DNA of 64,000 nt from Deinococcus ficus (GTDB lineage: Bacteria > Deinococcota > Deinococci > Deinococcales > Deinococcaceae): NCBI RefSeq assembly GCF_003444775.1, contig NZ_CP021082.1, positions 558,001 to 622,000 on the forward strand, read 5' to 3'. This document shows, one piece after another, positions 18,562 through 27,787 of this stretch. The notes beneath the pieces were generated by a model, which saw only the letters and a program-made list of their open reading frames with translations, made no database searches and was not told the DNA's origin. A program made the position numbers and the translations under genes. Every line of letters starts with the position of its first letter. Position 1 is the first letter of the stretch.

Positions 18562-19293
18562 GTGACCACCAAAAGCCTCAGTCGCCGCCACCTGGTGCAG
18601 TCGGAACTGACGCGTCGGATCGTAACCGGACACGTCCCCCCCCTCTCACGGCTTCCGAAGGAGGCCGAACTGGCCGAAGAGTTCGACGTGAGCCGCGTCG
18701 TGATCCGCGAAGCGATGAAGGTGCTGGCCGAAAAAGGACTGATCGAGATTCAGCAGGGCCGCGGCACCACCGTCAACCCCGCCCATCGCTGGAACCCCAT
18801 GGACCCGCAGGTCCTGATGCACCTCGGCCGGGGCTCGTCCTTCTACACCGTCCAGGCCGAACTCCTGGAAGCCCGCATGGTCTTCGAGGTCAAGCTGGCC
18901 GGGCTGGCGGCCACCCGCATGAGCGACCGCGACCTGGGTCACATGGAGTCGCTGCTGCGCACCATGGATCAGTACCTGGACGACCCCGACCGATTCTCCG
19001 AACTCGACGCGGAATTTCACGTCGCCCTGATCCAGGGCGGAAAAAACGCCATCCTGGCCAAACTGCTGGAGCCGGTGCATGAACTGCTCAAGGTCGGGTT
19101 CCAGCAGACGATTCTCAAGCCTGGCGCAGCCCAGCAGGCCCAGGTCTTCCACTGGGCCATCTACGACGGCCTCAAACGGCGTGATCCTGCGGCCACGCAG
19201 GACGCCGTTCAGCGGCACCTGATCCGCGCCCAGGAGAACCTCCAGGCCCTGGGTGACTGGCTCAATCCCGTGCGGGAGGACGGCACCGCCTGA
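18562..19293 (+). CDS. GntR family (FadR subfamily) transcriptional regulator
   Basis: The product is 243 residues. The N-terminal winged helix reads HLVQSELTRRIVTGH... with recognition helix VSRVVIREAMKVLAEKGLI and wing QQGRGTTVNP. The FCD ligand domain covers about residues 90-235, with the acidic/His ligands of the family in SELDAEFHVALIQGG and the late HWAIYDGLKRRDP segment. The start is GTG with GAGGG ahead. Divergent placement makes it the probable ligand-responsive regulator of the sugar operon. Confidence 0.9.
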   Translation: MTTKSLSRRHLVQSELTRRIVTGHVPPLSRLPKEAELAEEFDVSRVVIREAMKVLAEKGLIEIQQGRGTTVNPAHRWNPMDPQVLMHLGRGSSFYTVQAELLEARMVFEVKLAGLAATRMSDRDLGHMESLLRTMDQYLDDPDRFSELDAEFHVALIQGGKNAILAKLLEPVHELLKVGFQQTILKPGAAQQAQVFHWAIYDGLKRRDPAATQDAVQRHLIRAQENLQALGDWLNPVREDGTA

Positions 19294-19637
19294 GCGCGAG
19301 GCCCGGTAGGGAAGCGAAACGAGTGAAGCCCTCCGTCATTCCCCGGGGAGAGCCCCACTCACCGGCATCAGGGTGGGAAGCGGCCGGGCGCCGTGCGCTG
19401 AGGACCGGGCACAAGGCGGCCACGCCAGGTGGGCCCGGGGTCCTGCGACCCTCAGGACTGCGGACACACGGCTCAAATCGTGCAGCGCCATACACCGGCC
19501 AGCTTCACTTCCGTGGATGGTCACGGGTGATGACGCGGGCCAAAGGGACCGGGCACGGGGTTTCAAACGAATGCGGGCCGGCCGCGTCTGGCCGTGAAAA
19601 GCTTGACGCCTGAGACGGCGCGTCGCCTCTTTGGGCG
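19294..19637. other. Convergent intergenic region between regulator and histidine kinase
   Basis: These 344 bases have no credible gene. Near the kinase end, GCCTGA at about 19610 pairs with TCAGGC at 19638-19643, and a smaller GGCG/CGCC stem lies inside. That may form a terminator-like structure, but it is imperfect. Confidence 0.3.
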
Positions 19638-22313
19638 TCAGGCGCCCTGTTGGAGCCTCACCAGCTTCGGAATCGTGAAGCCAAAGGTCGCGCCCCCGCC
19701 CACGCTGCCGTGCGCCCAGACGCGCCCGCCGTGCCGCGTGACAATGCGCTTCACGGTCGCCAGCCCGATGCCCGCGCCCGCGAACTCCTTCTGGGTGTGC
19801 AGGCGCTGAAACGCGCTGAACAGCTTCCCCGCGTACTGCGGATCGAAGCCCACGCCAGTGTCCCGCACGAACAGGGCCCATTCCTGCGGCCGCTCCTCCA
19901 CCCAGACGTGCACCTGCACCTCACCTCTGCCGTCGCTGTACTTCACGGCGTTTTCCAGCAGATGCGACACCACCTGCTGGAGCGTGGCCGCGTCACCCTG
20001 AATGGTCGGCATGGCCTCGACGATCCAGTTCACGGACCGGTCCGGGAAGAGCAGGGTCACGTCTTTCTGCGCCTGATCGATCAGGCGCTGCACCGGCACC
20101 GCCTGAAGATTCAGGACGGCCCGGCCAGCCCTGGAGAGGGTCAGCATCCCGTCCAGCAGGGTGTTCATCCGTTCCGCCGCTTCTGCCACCACGGTCAGGT
20201 GGCGCCCGGCCTTGTCCGGATTCCCCTGGCCCAGTTCCCGGCGTGCCAGGGTGGCAAACCCCTCCACGTGCCGCACCGGGGAGCGCAGGTCGTGCGAAAC
20301 GCTGTACGTGAAGGCTTCCAGCTCCTGGTTGGCTTCCTGAAGCTCGGCATTTGACTGGGCCAGCTGGGCGGTGCGCTCGATGCGTTCGATCGCCACCCCC
20401 AGGTGCTGCACGGCGGTGACCAGCACGGCCTGATCGGCCGCCGTCCACCGCCGTGACTCGAACAGCGGCACGTTGAACAGTCCCCGCATGCGGCCCCCGA
20501 CCATCAGGGGCAGCGTGGCGTGCGCCGCCACACCCCGGGCCACGTCCGGGTCCACATCGGTGCCCTGGTCGTAGACCTCCACGAAGGCCGCCTGACCCGA
20601 CCGCGCCACCTGATCGAAGCTGGCCGTCTGCCCCAGCGGGAAGCCGGCATTCATGTGGGTCTGCAACGCCTCGGAGGAGGCCGGGCCGGTCTGGGCGCGC
20701 AGCCGCCACCGTCCCCCCTGCGGCTCGTAGTACGCCGCGAAGCCCGGCGGCAGCAGGCCGAGCACCAGCCCCTGGGTGCGCCGGATCAGGGCCGGGATGT
20801 CCGGGGAGTCGGTCAGGTTGTCTGTCAGCTGCATCAGGGTTTCCAGCTCGTGCGCGCGGCGGTTCAGGTCGTCACGCTGCTGCGTGAGCTGCTGGGCCTG
20901 AACCGCACGCTCCACCGCCAGGGCCAGTCCCCGCACGACGGCCCGCACGATCGCCTGGTCCCGGGCGGACCAGCGCTGGGTCACTCGCTTCCCCACGGCG
21001 AAGATCGCCTGGGCCTCCCCGCCTATGAGGATGGGCACGAAGCCCGCCGCCCCGTAGGCCGATGCTTCGGACAGCGAGTTGTTCTCGGCGTCCCAGCCCT
21101 CCACGAACACGGGCTGACCGGTTCGTACCGCTTCAGCGAAGTCCGGAGCGTCCAGCGGCACCCCGGCCTGCACCTGCTCCACAATCTCCGGACTGAGCTC
21201 GGCTGACCAGACCACACCCCGCCATACCCCGGCCGCCACATCCCGCTCGTAGTACCCCACGCTGACGTCGTCGATGTTGGCCTGAACCACGTCCATCGCC
21301 TGCTGCGCGAGGCGGTGCAGGTTCGTCTCGACGCCGACCGCCTCCGTGAAGTTGACGAAGGCGTCCAAGGCGATGGACCGCTCCTCGAGTTCCTCGGCGT
21401 GCCGCACCCGCTGAAGCGCCAGGCCCAGACCCTGCCCGACCGACGCGACGATAGCCTGTTCGGGCTCCGTCCAGACGTGCCGGGGCACCCCGGCAGTCAG
21501 GAACGCGAAGGGCCGTCCGGCCGTCATGTACGGCGTGACGCTGAGGGCGCCGCCGTGACCCGCTGACAGAGCACGGCCGTCATCCCCTATCGTGACGGTG
21601 GTCCGCCCCGAGCGGAACGCCTCGGCCACCACGGGGGTCGTCACGGGTACGCTGGCCTCATGGGCAGCGATGATCGCGGCGGGGGTGTTGGCGGAAAATG
21701 CCAGGGGGACGGCCGCGTCGCCCTGCATCAGGTAAAAGCCGCTGAAGGCGCCATCCACGGCATTGTGAAGAATCTGGGTGGCGGCTTCTCCCAGCACGCG
21801 CAGATCGGTTGAGTTGGCAGCCGTGGTGGTGAACTCCGCGAAGGCTTCAAGCGCCCTCGTCTGTTGATGCACGCGCTGCTCCAGGGTGCTGGCGTGCCGG
21901 CGCAACTCTCCCTGAGCGGCATCCTCGGCGGCTTTGCGGGCCGTGATGTCGCTTGAAATGGCCAGCAGGTGCGTCAACTGCCCCTCGTCGTTCCGCAGCG
22001 GAGAGACCGAGACCTTCCACCACTTTGGCGTCCCGGCGAACGTCCTTGCGGGCGCCTCGAACGTGGTCGTCTCACCCGCGCGGGCAGCGTTCAGGGCCGC
22101 CTCGACCCGCACGCGGTCCTCGGCGTCCCAGACGGAGGTCCAGAGGAGGTGCTGGCACTGCTGGAAATCGGTAACCTCCATCACCTGCTGCCCACCGCGG
22201 TTCATGGCGAGAAGCCGCGCATCCAGGTCAAGCACCTTGATGCAGTCGCCGCTGGCGTCAATGACGGCCTGAAGCTGCTTCGGGGACAAGTGCACGTCTG
22301 GAGCGGCGGTCAT
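19638..22313 (-). CDS. PAS-GAF multi-sensor histidine kinase
   Basis: The product is 891 residues with no clear membrane helix, so it is probably cytosolic. Order: a PAS domain (about 10-130, IDASGDCIKVLDLDARLLAM), a coiled linker, three GAF-like domains (about 165-310, 330-480, 500-650), HisKA with phospho-acceptor His in YSVSHDLRSPVRHVEGFA (about 690), and HATPase with the N box HLLENAVKYS, G1 DTGVGFDP and G2 GAGIGLATVKRI. The architecture is like phytochrome-related kinases, but no chromophore Cys is obvious. No response regulator lies beside it. A GTG 11 codons upstream (22346) is an alternative start. Confidence 0.88.
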   Translation of the reverse strand: MTAAPDVHLSPKQLQAVIDASGDCIKVLDLDARLLAMNRGGQQVMEVTDFQQCQHLLWTSVWDAEDRVRVEAALNAARAGETTTFEAPARTFAGTPKWWKVSVSPLRNDEGQLTHLLAISSDITARKAAEDAAQGELRRHASTLEQRVHQQTRALEAFAEFTTTAANSTDLRVLGEAATQILHNAVDGAFSGFYLMQGDAAVPLAFSANTPAAIIAAHEASVPVTTPVVAEAFRSGRTTVTIGDDGRALSAGHGGALSVTPYMTAGRPFAFLTAGVPRHVWTEPEQAIVASVGQGLGLALQRVRHAEELEERSIALDAFVNFTEAVGVETNLHRLAQQAMDVVQANIDDVSVGYYERDVAAGVWRGVVWSAELSPEIVEQVQAGVPLDAPDFAEAVRTGQPVFVEGWDAENNSLSEASAYGAAGFVPILIGGEAQAIFAVGKRVTQRWSARDQAIVRAVVRGLALAVERAVQAQQLTQQRDDLNRRAHELETLMQLTDNLTDSPDIPALIRRTQGLVLGLLPPGFAAYYEPQGGRWRLRAQTGPASSEALQTHMNAGFPLGQTASFDQVARSGQAAFVEVYDQGTDVDPDVARGVAAHATLPLMVGGRMRGLFNVPLFESRRWTAADQAVLVTAVQHLGVAIERIERTAQLAQSNAELQEANQELEAFTYSVSHDLRSPVRHVEGFATLARRELGQGNPDKAGRHLTVVAEAAERMNTLLDGMLTLSRAGRAVLNLQAVPVQRLIDQAQKDVTLLFPDRSVNWIVEAMPTIQGDAATLQQVVSHLLENAVKYSDGRGEVQVHVWVEERPQEWALFVRDTGVGFDPQYAGKLFSAFQRLHTQKEFAGAGIGLATVKRIVTRHGGRVWAHGSVGGGATFGFTIPKLVRLQQGA

Positions 22314-22624
22314 GCAGGGAGCCAAGTGAAGCGGAGCATCCGGCACAGCATAGGGGAGTGGGCTGACCCAAAGCCGCCGTCATGTTGACTTTTCCTTATG
22401 GCCGGGGTCACAGCCTGAAAGGCAAAGGCGCCGCCCGCGGATCAGGGCCGCCTGGACAGCATCGAGGGTGAGGCACTTCGGGGCCGTGACGCCGGTGAAC
22501 TGCACCCTTCAACAACCCTGTTGGCAGCGTGCGTCATGCCTTGGCATGCGCGCTGCTCGCCGGCCCCATCCCGGACCCGCGGAACAACGCTGGCGGGCAT
22601 TTCTCTCCGCCGCTTCCCTGCCCA
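22314..22624. other. Region upstream of the histidine kinase, no gene seen
   Basis: This holds the kinase leader and promoter region and the downstream side of the broken phosphotransferase gene. A locally A/T-richer patch near 22381-22400 may belong to the kinase promoter, but I cannot fit a clear -35/-10 pair. Confidence 0.3.
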
Positions 22625-23425
22625 TCAGCCGGGCGACCGCGACAGGTCATACCGCCAGCGCTCCTGCCTGGGTGCGTGGTCATGATCCAGCGCCCACAGC
22701 AACCGGACGACGTGGTGCCAGGTGTGCATGAAGCGGACTTCCTCCACGGTGGCGTGCAGGTCCAGGTGAGGCAGCTGCCGAAGCAACCGCCGCACGAAGG
22801 CCTCACCGTAACTGTCGTAGAGGTAGTGCAGTTCAACGGCGGGTCGTCCCAGGTGCACCCCGTTCAGGTCGATGATGCCATCCATCGTCTGGCCATCGGA
22901 CAGCAGGTGATCCGCGCTCAGCTCACCGTGCAGGAGAACGAGATCCGCGTCCGGCCAAACGGCCAGGGGGCGGTCCAGTCACCGGGTCAGCTCCCCACTC
23001 AGGTCGCCCGGCAGGCGCCCTCCGGCGGCGTGGGCTTGGACGCGCCGCCGGTCCTCGGCGTACAGTGCCTGCTCGTCCCCCAGGCGCAGGTGATCCTCCT
23101 CGAAGGCAAACGGGAAGCGGCACACAGGAACACCTGCCGCCTGCGCCTCCTGTGCCGGAAAGCGTTGCATCACTGAACTCACCTGCGTCAGCTGGTCGGC
23201 GACGCGCGCCCGCACGCGGCCCTCCAGCCACCGCGGCTGCTCCGGTCGCAGCGGCTCTCCAGGCAGGGCCGGATAGGCGATTGCGCTCAGGCCATTCACC
23301 GTGGCATGCCGGCACACTCGAGGGATGGGAACGGGAACCGGCGTGCGCCAGCAGGGGTGAAAGCCGCGCCGGCCGTCAGGACGGCCTGGAGCGCCTCGGG
23401 AGGAGCCACGTCGGTAATAAAACAC
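22625..23425 (-). pseudogene. Aminoglycoside phosphotransferase (APH) family protein with in-frame stop
   Basis: A single minus-strand frame of about 267 codons encodes APH-fold motifs on both sides of one TGA at 22979-22981. Upstream of the stop: PVPVPIPRVCRH and IAYPALPGEPL, the N-lobe/hinge strands. Downstream: LVLLHGELSADHLL, matching the catalytic HGDLxxxNxL loop but with Glu for Asp, then GIIDLNGVHLGRPAVELHYL, matching IDFxxxxxGDPxxDL with Asn in place of the metal Asp region. The N-terminal ATP-binding lobe is short. The nonsense codon plus degraded catalytic residues suggest a dying gene rather than a sequencing error. Confidence 0.65.
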
Positions 23426-23895
23426 CTCAGCAGGCGGTCTGGATTGCTGGACTTCCTACAGACGCGGCAGGCGACCGGGGCTCAGCGGAGCTTGCCTGAG
23501 GCCAGGAAACCGAGGTCAACGGGATGAGTGTACGCTGGACGGTGTTAACCGGCTCCTGCGGTGTGTCTGTCTGGATACGCCCAGGATGACCCGTGACCCC
23601 TTCGGATGGCGCGTCGCCTCGTTCCGCCTGCCTCAAAACAATCCTGCTACGCCTCGCGGACGAAGGGTTGATCCCGGCCAGTGCCGGCTGGAACCGTCTG
23701 CACCTCACGTCCGTGGAGATCCAGCTCCGTGGCCTGCCCAGGCATCTGGTAGACGCCGGCATTCGTGCTCCCCGGCGGACCCCGCCGTCACAGATCAACC
23801 GCCTCCCGCTTTGATGAGCGACAGAAATTGTGACAGGAACCCGCTGGTAGGGTGCCGGCGTCGTCCAGCACGGTCGTACACTGACGGTACCTCAT
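23426..23895. other. Divergent region between APH remnant and SARP-like gene
   Basis: These 470 bases contain a possible 73-codon frame starting with GTG at 23593 (MTPSDGASPRSACLKTILLR) that I cannot place in any family and consider doubtful. TTGTGACA near 23829 could be part of the promoter of the regulator at 23896, but no matching -10 is clear. Confidence 0.3.
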
Positions 23896-25212
23896 ATGGC
23901 ACTCACCGTGACAACCCTGGGTGACCAGAGCGTGGTTCAGGATGGCCACGCGGTGCTTTGGCCGTCCACAGCCGCGAAGAATCTGTTTTTCCTGTTGCTG
24001 GGGCATCCATCCGGACTCTCTCGTGCGGCAATCGTCGAAGCTTTGTGGGACGCGCCGCTCACCCCGGCCAGCCGGGCGAATTTCAAAGTGACCCTGCACC
24101 GCCTGCGGCATGCCCTCGCGGATCAGGCGGCCGTGGTTGAAGTCGACCACATCTACACCCTCCATCCACGCTACCCGGCAGCGTCAGATGAAACGCACTT
24201 TCGTGACGAGCTCGGCCTGATGCGCCGCGCGAGGACCCGTGAAAGCAAGCTGCGGTACGGGTACCGCGCCGTGATGCGGTACGGCGGCGACTACCTGCTG
24301 ACGCAAAGTCAGGCCTGGGCCGAGGAGCGCCGAGACGAGCTGCGCAGCGAGTACGTTCAGTTGCGGCTGGAGCTTGCCGCGCTGCACTGCTCCGCGCTGG
24401 AATGTCACTCGGCGGTCCGCAGCCTGGGGGCTGCGCTGGCCAGTGATCCCTTGACGGGGGAAGAGCACCACCAGTCCCTTCTGACCTGCCTATACGCCCT
24501 CGGGCGGGGGGAGGACGCCCTGACCCACTTCCGCAACTACGCCCTGTTCGTTCAGCGGGAAGTGGGCGATACGCTTTCGAACGAGACCGTAACCCTCGCC
24601 GAGGACATCAAACGTGGTGAGGTGCGCGGCGCCAGACAGATTCAATCGGTCTTGGCTTGTCCCCGGCTGGCCCTGTATGGACCTCCACGCCGGCACCTGG
24701 GTCCGGCGGCGCCGCCGGACCTGCATGCCTGGGCAGCCGAACTGCGCCGCGGTCAGGTGCTGCACGCTTTCGCCACGAAGCTGAGCGCCGCCCGCCACTG
24801 GGTGGCGCTGGAGGCCCAGGCACGCGCCTTCTTGCAGGGATCAGCTGGAATTGTGGCCACTGCGCTGCTCAGAGGTCCGCTCAGTCTGCCGCTTGGGCGC
24901 ATGCCGGACGTCGCCGCCTGGCCAGCGGGCGCCCAGGCGGCCTTGGCTGTGGCCCTGGAAGCGGCGGCCCTGCCCGGCTCATCCCATCGCCCGGAAGGGG
25001 CGGTGGTGACGCTGGAGGGGTGGCGGGTGAAGGCCGTGCCGCTGAACTGCGGGGAAGTCAGGGAACGCGCCATTCTCTGCCTGGGGATTCCGGATGGCCT
25101 CGAGCCTGACCCGCTGAACGCGGAGCTGACCGCTCAGGCGACCGCGGTCCTGAACCAGGTGCTCGCCCAGCCAAAGTGGGCGGCCGTCAGGGGGCCGCCC
25201 ACTTCAGATTGA
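23896..25212 (+). CDS. BTAD/SARP-like transcriptional regulator
   Basis: The product is 438 residues. Residues 1-90 form an OmpR-like winged helix of SARP type (LWPSTAAKNLFFLLLGHPSG, ANFKVTLHRLRHALADQ). Residues 95-240 form the all-helical BTAD region (SLLTCLYALGRGEDALTHFRNY is a typical helix pair). The last 180 residues are alpha/beta and may be a GAF-like sensor; no ATPase motor is present. It converges with the polysaccharide cluster and could respond to a separate signal. No target is evident. Confidence 0.78.
   Translation: MALTVTTLGDQSVVQDGHAVLWPSTAAKNLFFLLLGHPSGLSRAAIVEALWDAPLTPASRANFKVTLHRLRHALADQAAVVEVDHIYTLHPRYPAASDETHFRDELGLMRRARTRESKLRYGYRAVMRYGGDYLLTQSQAWAEERRDELRSEYVQLRLELAALHCSALECHSAVRSLGAALASDPLTGEEHHQSLLTCLYALGRGEDALTHFRNYALFVQREVGDTLSNETVTLAEDIKRGEVRGARQIQSVLACPRLALYGPPRRHLGPAAPPDLHAWAAELRRGQVLHAFATKLSAARHWVALEAQARAFLQGSAGIVATALLRGPLSLPLGRMPDVAAWPAGAQAALAVALEAAALPGSSHRPEGAVVTLEGWRVKAVPLNCGEVRERAILCLGIPDGLEPDPLNAELTAQATAVLNQVLAQPKWAAVRGPPTSD
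25174..25204. terminator. Bidirectional terminator hairpin
   Basis: A perfect 12-base stem AAGTGGGCGGCC/GGCCGCCCACTT encloses a 7-base loop. It overlaps the last codons of the SARP-like gene and lies just beyond the end of the convergent GH114 gene, so it can end both transcripts. There is no long T run on either side. Confidence 0.7.
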
Positions 25213-25270
25213 TCCGGGTCGCCAAGTCTGCTTCCCCCGCTGGGGCGTCAGCGCGGCCTCTGCGTGCCGG

Positions 25271-26704
25271 TCAGGGGCAGGGCTGGCGCTTGTAGCCAGT
25301 CATGGTGTACCCGACGAGATTCAGGTCCTTGCGCATGTTGTTGGCCGCGATGGTGCAGTTGAGCGTGAGTGCCGCTTTGTACTCGACGTTCAGGGCAAGC
25401 TTGCCGCGTTTGGTGAATTCACCCAGCGGGGCACATTCGCTGTACTGCTGGCATTCCTCGTTGAGGATGCCGTCGAACAGGTCCACCATCATGCGGCCGA
25501 ACTTGTCTTTGAGCAGGATCTTGTCCGGTCCGTTCTTCATCAGGACAGCCAGCCCCACCGCGTGGGCCTGATCCGCCACCCAGCCGTTGAAATCGAGCTG
25601 CTGCTGGCGGGTGATCAGGCCGCCGCTGACGTTCTCGTCATTCTGAAGGTTGTCAGGTTCCAGCGCGTCAAACCCCTTGTCCTTACACATCTGAAAGCGG
25701 GCCTTGAGGATCTTGGCCAGCACGCTGCCTTCCTTCCAGACGTCGTTGATGTCCAGGAACGCCTCGTCCGGCCAGTCCGGGTCGGTCTGGATTTTCAGGT
25801 AAGCCGGGTACTGGCTGGAGTCCGGTCGCCAGGGTTCGTAGCTGCCGACGTTGATGTAGCACACCGCGTACTGACCGGCGGCCTTCAGCTCCGCGACCTT
25901 CGCCGCGCTGGTGTTGAAGCCGTCCACGTCCATGAGTTTCACGCCGGCGGGCACCACGATGTCCTTGTCGCTGTTGGCACCAATCTGCCAGTCCCAGGGC
26001 ACGTTCCCGGTGGGGGGCAGCTTGATGCTGCCGGGCGTCGGCGCAGGCGTGGGACTGGGCGTCGGTGTCGGCGTAGGACTGGGGGCCGGCTCAGGCGCGG
26101 GCGCAGTGCCGGCAGCGTCGAGGATCAGGAAATCCACGATCGCGCGCCGGGAGCCGCTGCTCAGGCCGTTGGTCAGGGTGACCTTCAGGGTCTGCCCGGG
26201 CTGCACGGTGAAGGTCCCGAAGGTCAACGGGGCGTACGTGGTGGAGCTGAGCTCCTGCTTGGCCAGCAGGGTGGTGCCGCGCGCGAGTTTCACGATTGGG
26301 TTGCCGTTGTACGGCACGGCGCGGGCCTGCACGCGCACGACGGTGCTGCCGCTGACCGTGCTGGGCACCGTGAAGCGCACGGTGCTGCCGGTGCTGGACA
26401 GGCGCACGGCCTGCCCGCCACTCGCGGCGGCGTCGCTGATGATGGTGGCGCCGTTGGTGCCGCTCGGGTCGGCCGTGGCCAGGGCGGTGGCCCCCTCGGC
26501 GTCGAAAGTCAGTTCGGCGGTTTCAGCTTCCGCCTGGACGCCCGGCCTGGGCCGGGGAGCGGAGGCCAGCGGATCCGGAGTCACCGGGTTCGGCGTGGAC
26601 TGCCCGCAGGCGGACAGAATCAGGACGCACAGCAGGGACATGAGGGCGGGACCTTTCGCGCGGGCACGCGGGGCAGTCGGGGCGGCAGGAAGCTGACTCG
26701 GCAT
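25271..26704 (-). CDS. Secreted GH114 endo-alpha-1,4-polygalactosaminidase lipoprotein
   Basis: The product is 477 residues. The N-terminus is a lipoprotein signal with lipobox LSAC (Cys about residue 34). Residues about 60-200 form a beta-sandwich carbohydrate-binding-like module (FDAEGATALATADPSG, SGGQAVRLSSTGSTVRFTV). A Pro/Thr/Ser linker (PTPTPTPSPTPAPTP) follows, then the GH114 barrel (about 230-477): WDWQIG, VKLMDVDGFNTS, AVCYINVGSYEPWRPD, FLDINDVW, FDALEPDNLQ. The acidic residues in DVDG and ALEPDN fit the catalytic pair of the family. It would cut alpha-1,4-galactosamine-rich polymer at the cell surface. An internal ATG at 26641 is an alternative start. Confidence 0.9.
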   Translation of the reverse strand: MPSQLPAAPTAPRARAKGPALMSLLCVLILSACGQSTPNPVTPDPLASAPRPRPGVQAEAETAELTFDAEGATALATADPSGTNGATIISDAAASGGQAVRLSSTGSTVRFTVPSTVSGSTVVRVQARAVPYNGNPIVKLARGTTLLAKQELSSTTYAPLTFGTFTVQPGQTLKVTLTNGLSSGSRRAIVDFLILDAAGTAPAPEPAPSPTPTPTPSPTPAPTPGSIKLPPTGNVPWDWQIGANSDKDIVVPAGVKLMDVDGFNTSAAKVAELKAAGQYAVCYINVGSYEPWRPDSSQYPAYLKIQTDPDWPDEAFLDINDVWKEGSVLAKILKARFQMCKDKGFDALEPDNLQNDENVSGGLITRQQQLDFNGWVADQAHAVGLAVLMKNGPDKILLKDKFGRMMVDLFDGILNEECQQYSECAPLGEFTKRGKLALNVEYKAALTLNCTIAANNMRKDLNLVGYTMTGYKRQPCP

Positions 26705-26714
26705 CGGGTCAGAA

Positions 26715-26730
26715 CTTAAGTCGGCTTAAG
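26715..26730. repeat. Paired CTTAAG sites upstream of the GH114 lipoprotein gene
   Basis: CTTAAG occurs twice, at 26715-26720 and 26725-26730, four bases apart, just ahead of the start codon on the minus strand. Each copy is its own reverse complement, so the pair can be a binding site or chance A/T richness. Confidence 0.3.
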
Positions 26731-26943
26731 GGGTGAACGATATTGAATTCTCCACACCCGGACGGCCCGCCGTCGACGCTCAATGTTCCGGCCCAGCGCA
26801 TGAATTCATGCTCATTTCCCGGGAGCGGCCGTGGGTGTGGCCCGCCTCGGCTCAGCGGCCGGTTGTTGGTGAGGGCATGGTCAGACGGTGCTCATGGCCC
26901 TCATGCTGACGCCTGGTGAATACCGTGTGTGCGCAGGAGGGCT

Positions 26944-27708
26944 CTAGAGGACCGCGAGTTCCCGCGAACTGACGAACGTGCTGACCCCCAGCGCCCGCGC
27001 CCGCACCTGCGCAGCGCGGCGCTGCGCCGGCGTGCGCGCGTAATCGAGCGCGTAGGTGTCCAATCCGTAGGACCGGGCGGTGACCAGCAGATCCCGGGTG
27101 TAGGCCAGTTCCGAAGGGTAGAGTTTCCGGTACCCGTCCAGCCAGGACGTCGTGAACGATTCGATCAGGATGCCGTTGACGTGCCGGGCCATCTCGGGCA
27201 GCAGGTCAAAGCCCCGGTTGACCAGCAGGTAAGCGTCCGGGTAGCTCAGCCTCAGGGTCCGCAGGATCTTCAGCAGCGGTGACCGGTCGGCAGGGAACAG
27301 GCGCGTGTTGTCCACGGTGTCCAGGAACAGCCCGTCGAAGTGCTGCATGTACGCCGCGGCCGACTCGAACACCTGGGCCCGCCAGGCGGCATGGCCGACT
27401 TTCACGTACCAGGTGCCCCAGGCGGGATTCCGTTCCTGCCGGGCCCACGCGCCCGGCAGGGCGTGTGGATCCTCCCCCAGGCTCAGGTACGCCAGGGTAC
27501 GGACGCCCTGATCGCGCAGCCAGCGCAGCTCCTGTCCGGTGTAATGCTGGGGTTGCAGCACCACCGTCTGATACGCCCGCAGTTTGTTCAGCTGCTGATC
27601 GCCGTAGTACACCGCGAAGGGTTTTTTCGGACGGCGTAATTGCCGGGTGCGGCCCCGGGACAGGCGAGACGCGAAGGCGGGCAGATTGGTGGATGAGGTG
27701 AGCAGCAT
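26944..27708 (-). CDS. GH114-like glycoside hydrolase family protein, no signal peptide
   Basis: The product is a 254-residue barrel protein related to endo-alpha-1,4-polygalactosaminidases and the hydrolase domain of PelA. Marks: FAVYYGDQQLNKLRAYQTVV, RTLAYLSLGEDPHALP, FDGLFLDTVDNTRLF (catalytic acidic segment), AYLLVNRGFDLLPEM and IESFTTSWLDGY. No signal peptide is evident, but the N-terminus is basic (RGRTRQLRRPKKP), so it may be cytosolic or exported by another route. It lies 79 bases after the Agd3-like gene, in the same operon. Confidence 0.82.
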   Translation of the reverse strand: MLLTSSTNLPAFASRLSRGRTRQLRRPKKPFAVYYGDQQLNKLRAYQTVVLQPQHYTGQELRWLRDQGVRTLAYLSLGEDPHALPGAWARQERNPAWGTWYVKVGHAAWRAQVFESAAAYMQHFDGLFLDTVDNTRLFPADRSPLLKILRTLRLSYPDAYLLVNRGFDLLPEMARHVNGILIESFTTSWLDGYRKLYPSELAYTRDLLVTARSYGLDTYALDYARTPAQRRAAQVRARALGVSTFVSSRELAVL

Positions 27709-27787
27709 GCGGTCTCCAGGCGAGGGTGGCGAGGATCCCGGACTGCCCCGGCACGGTCAGGTGCGCCGCGCGGGGCAGGACCAGCGG

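Noticed and set aside
23593..23814. A 73-codon frame between the APH remnant and the SARP-like gene
   Set aside because: No family resemblance, weak start context and no clear ribosome site.
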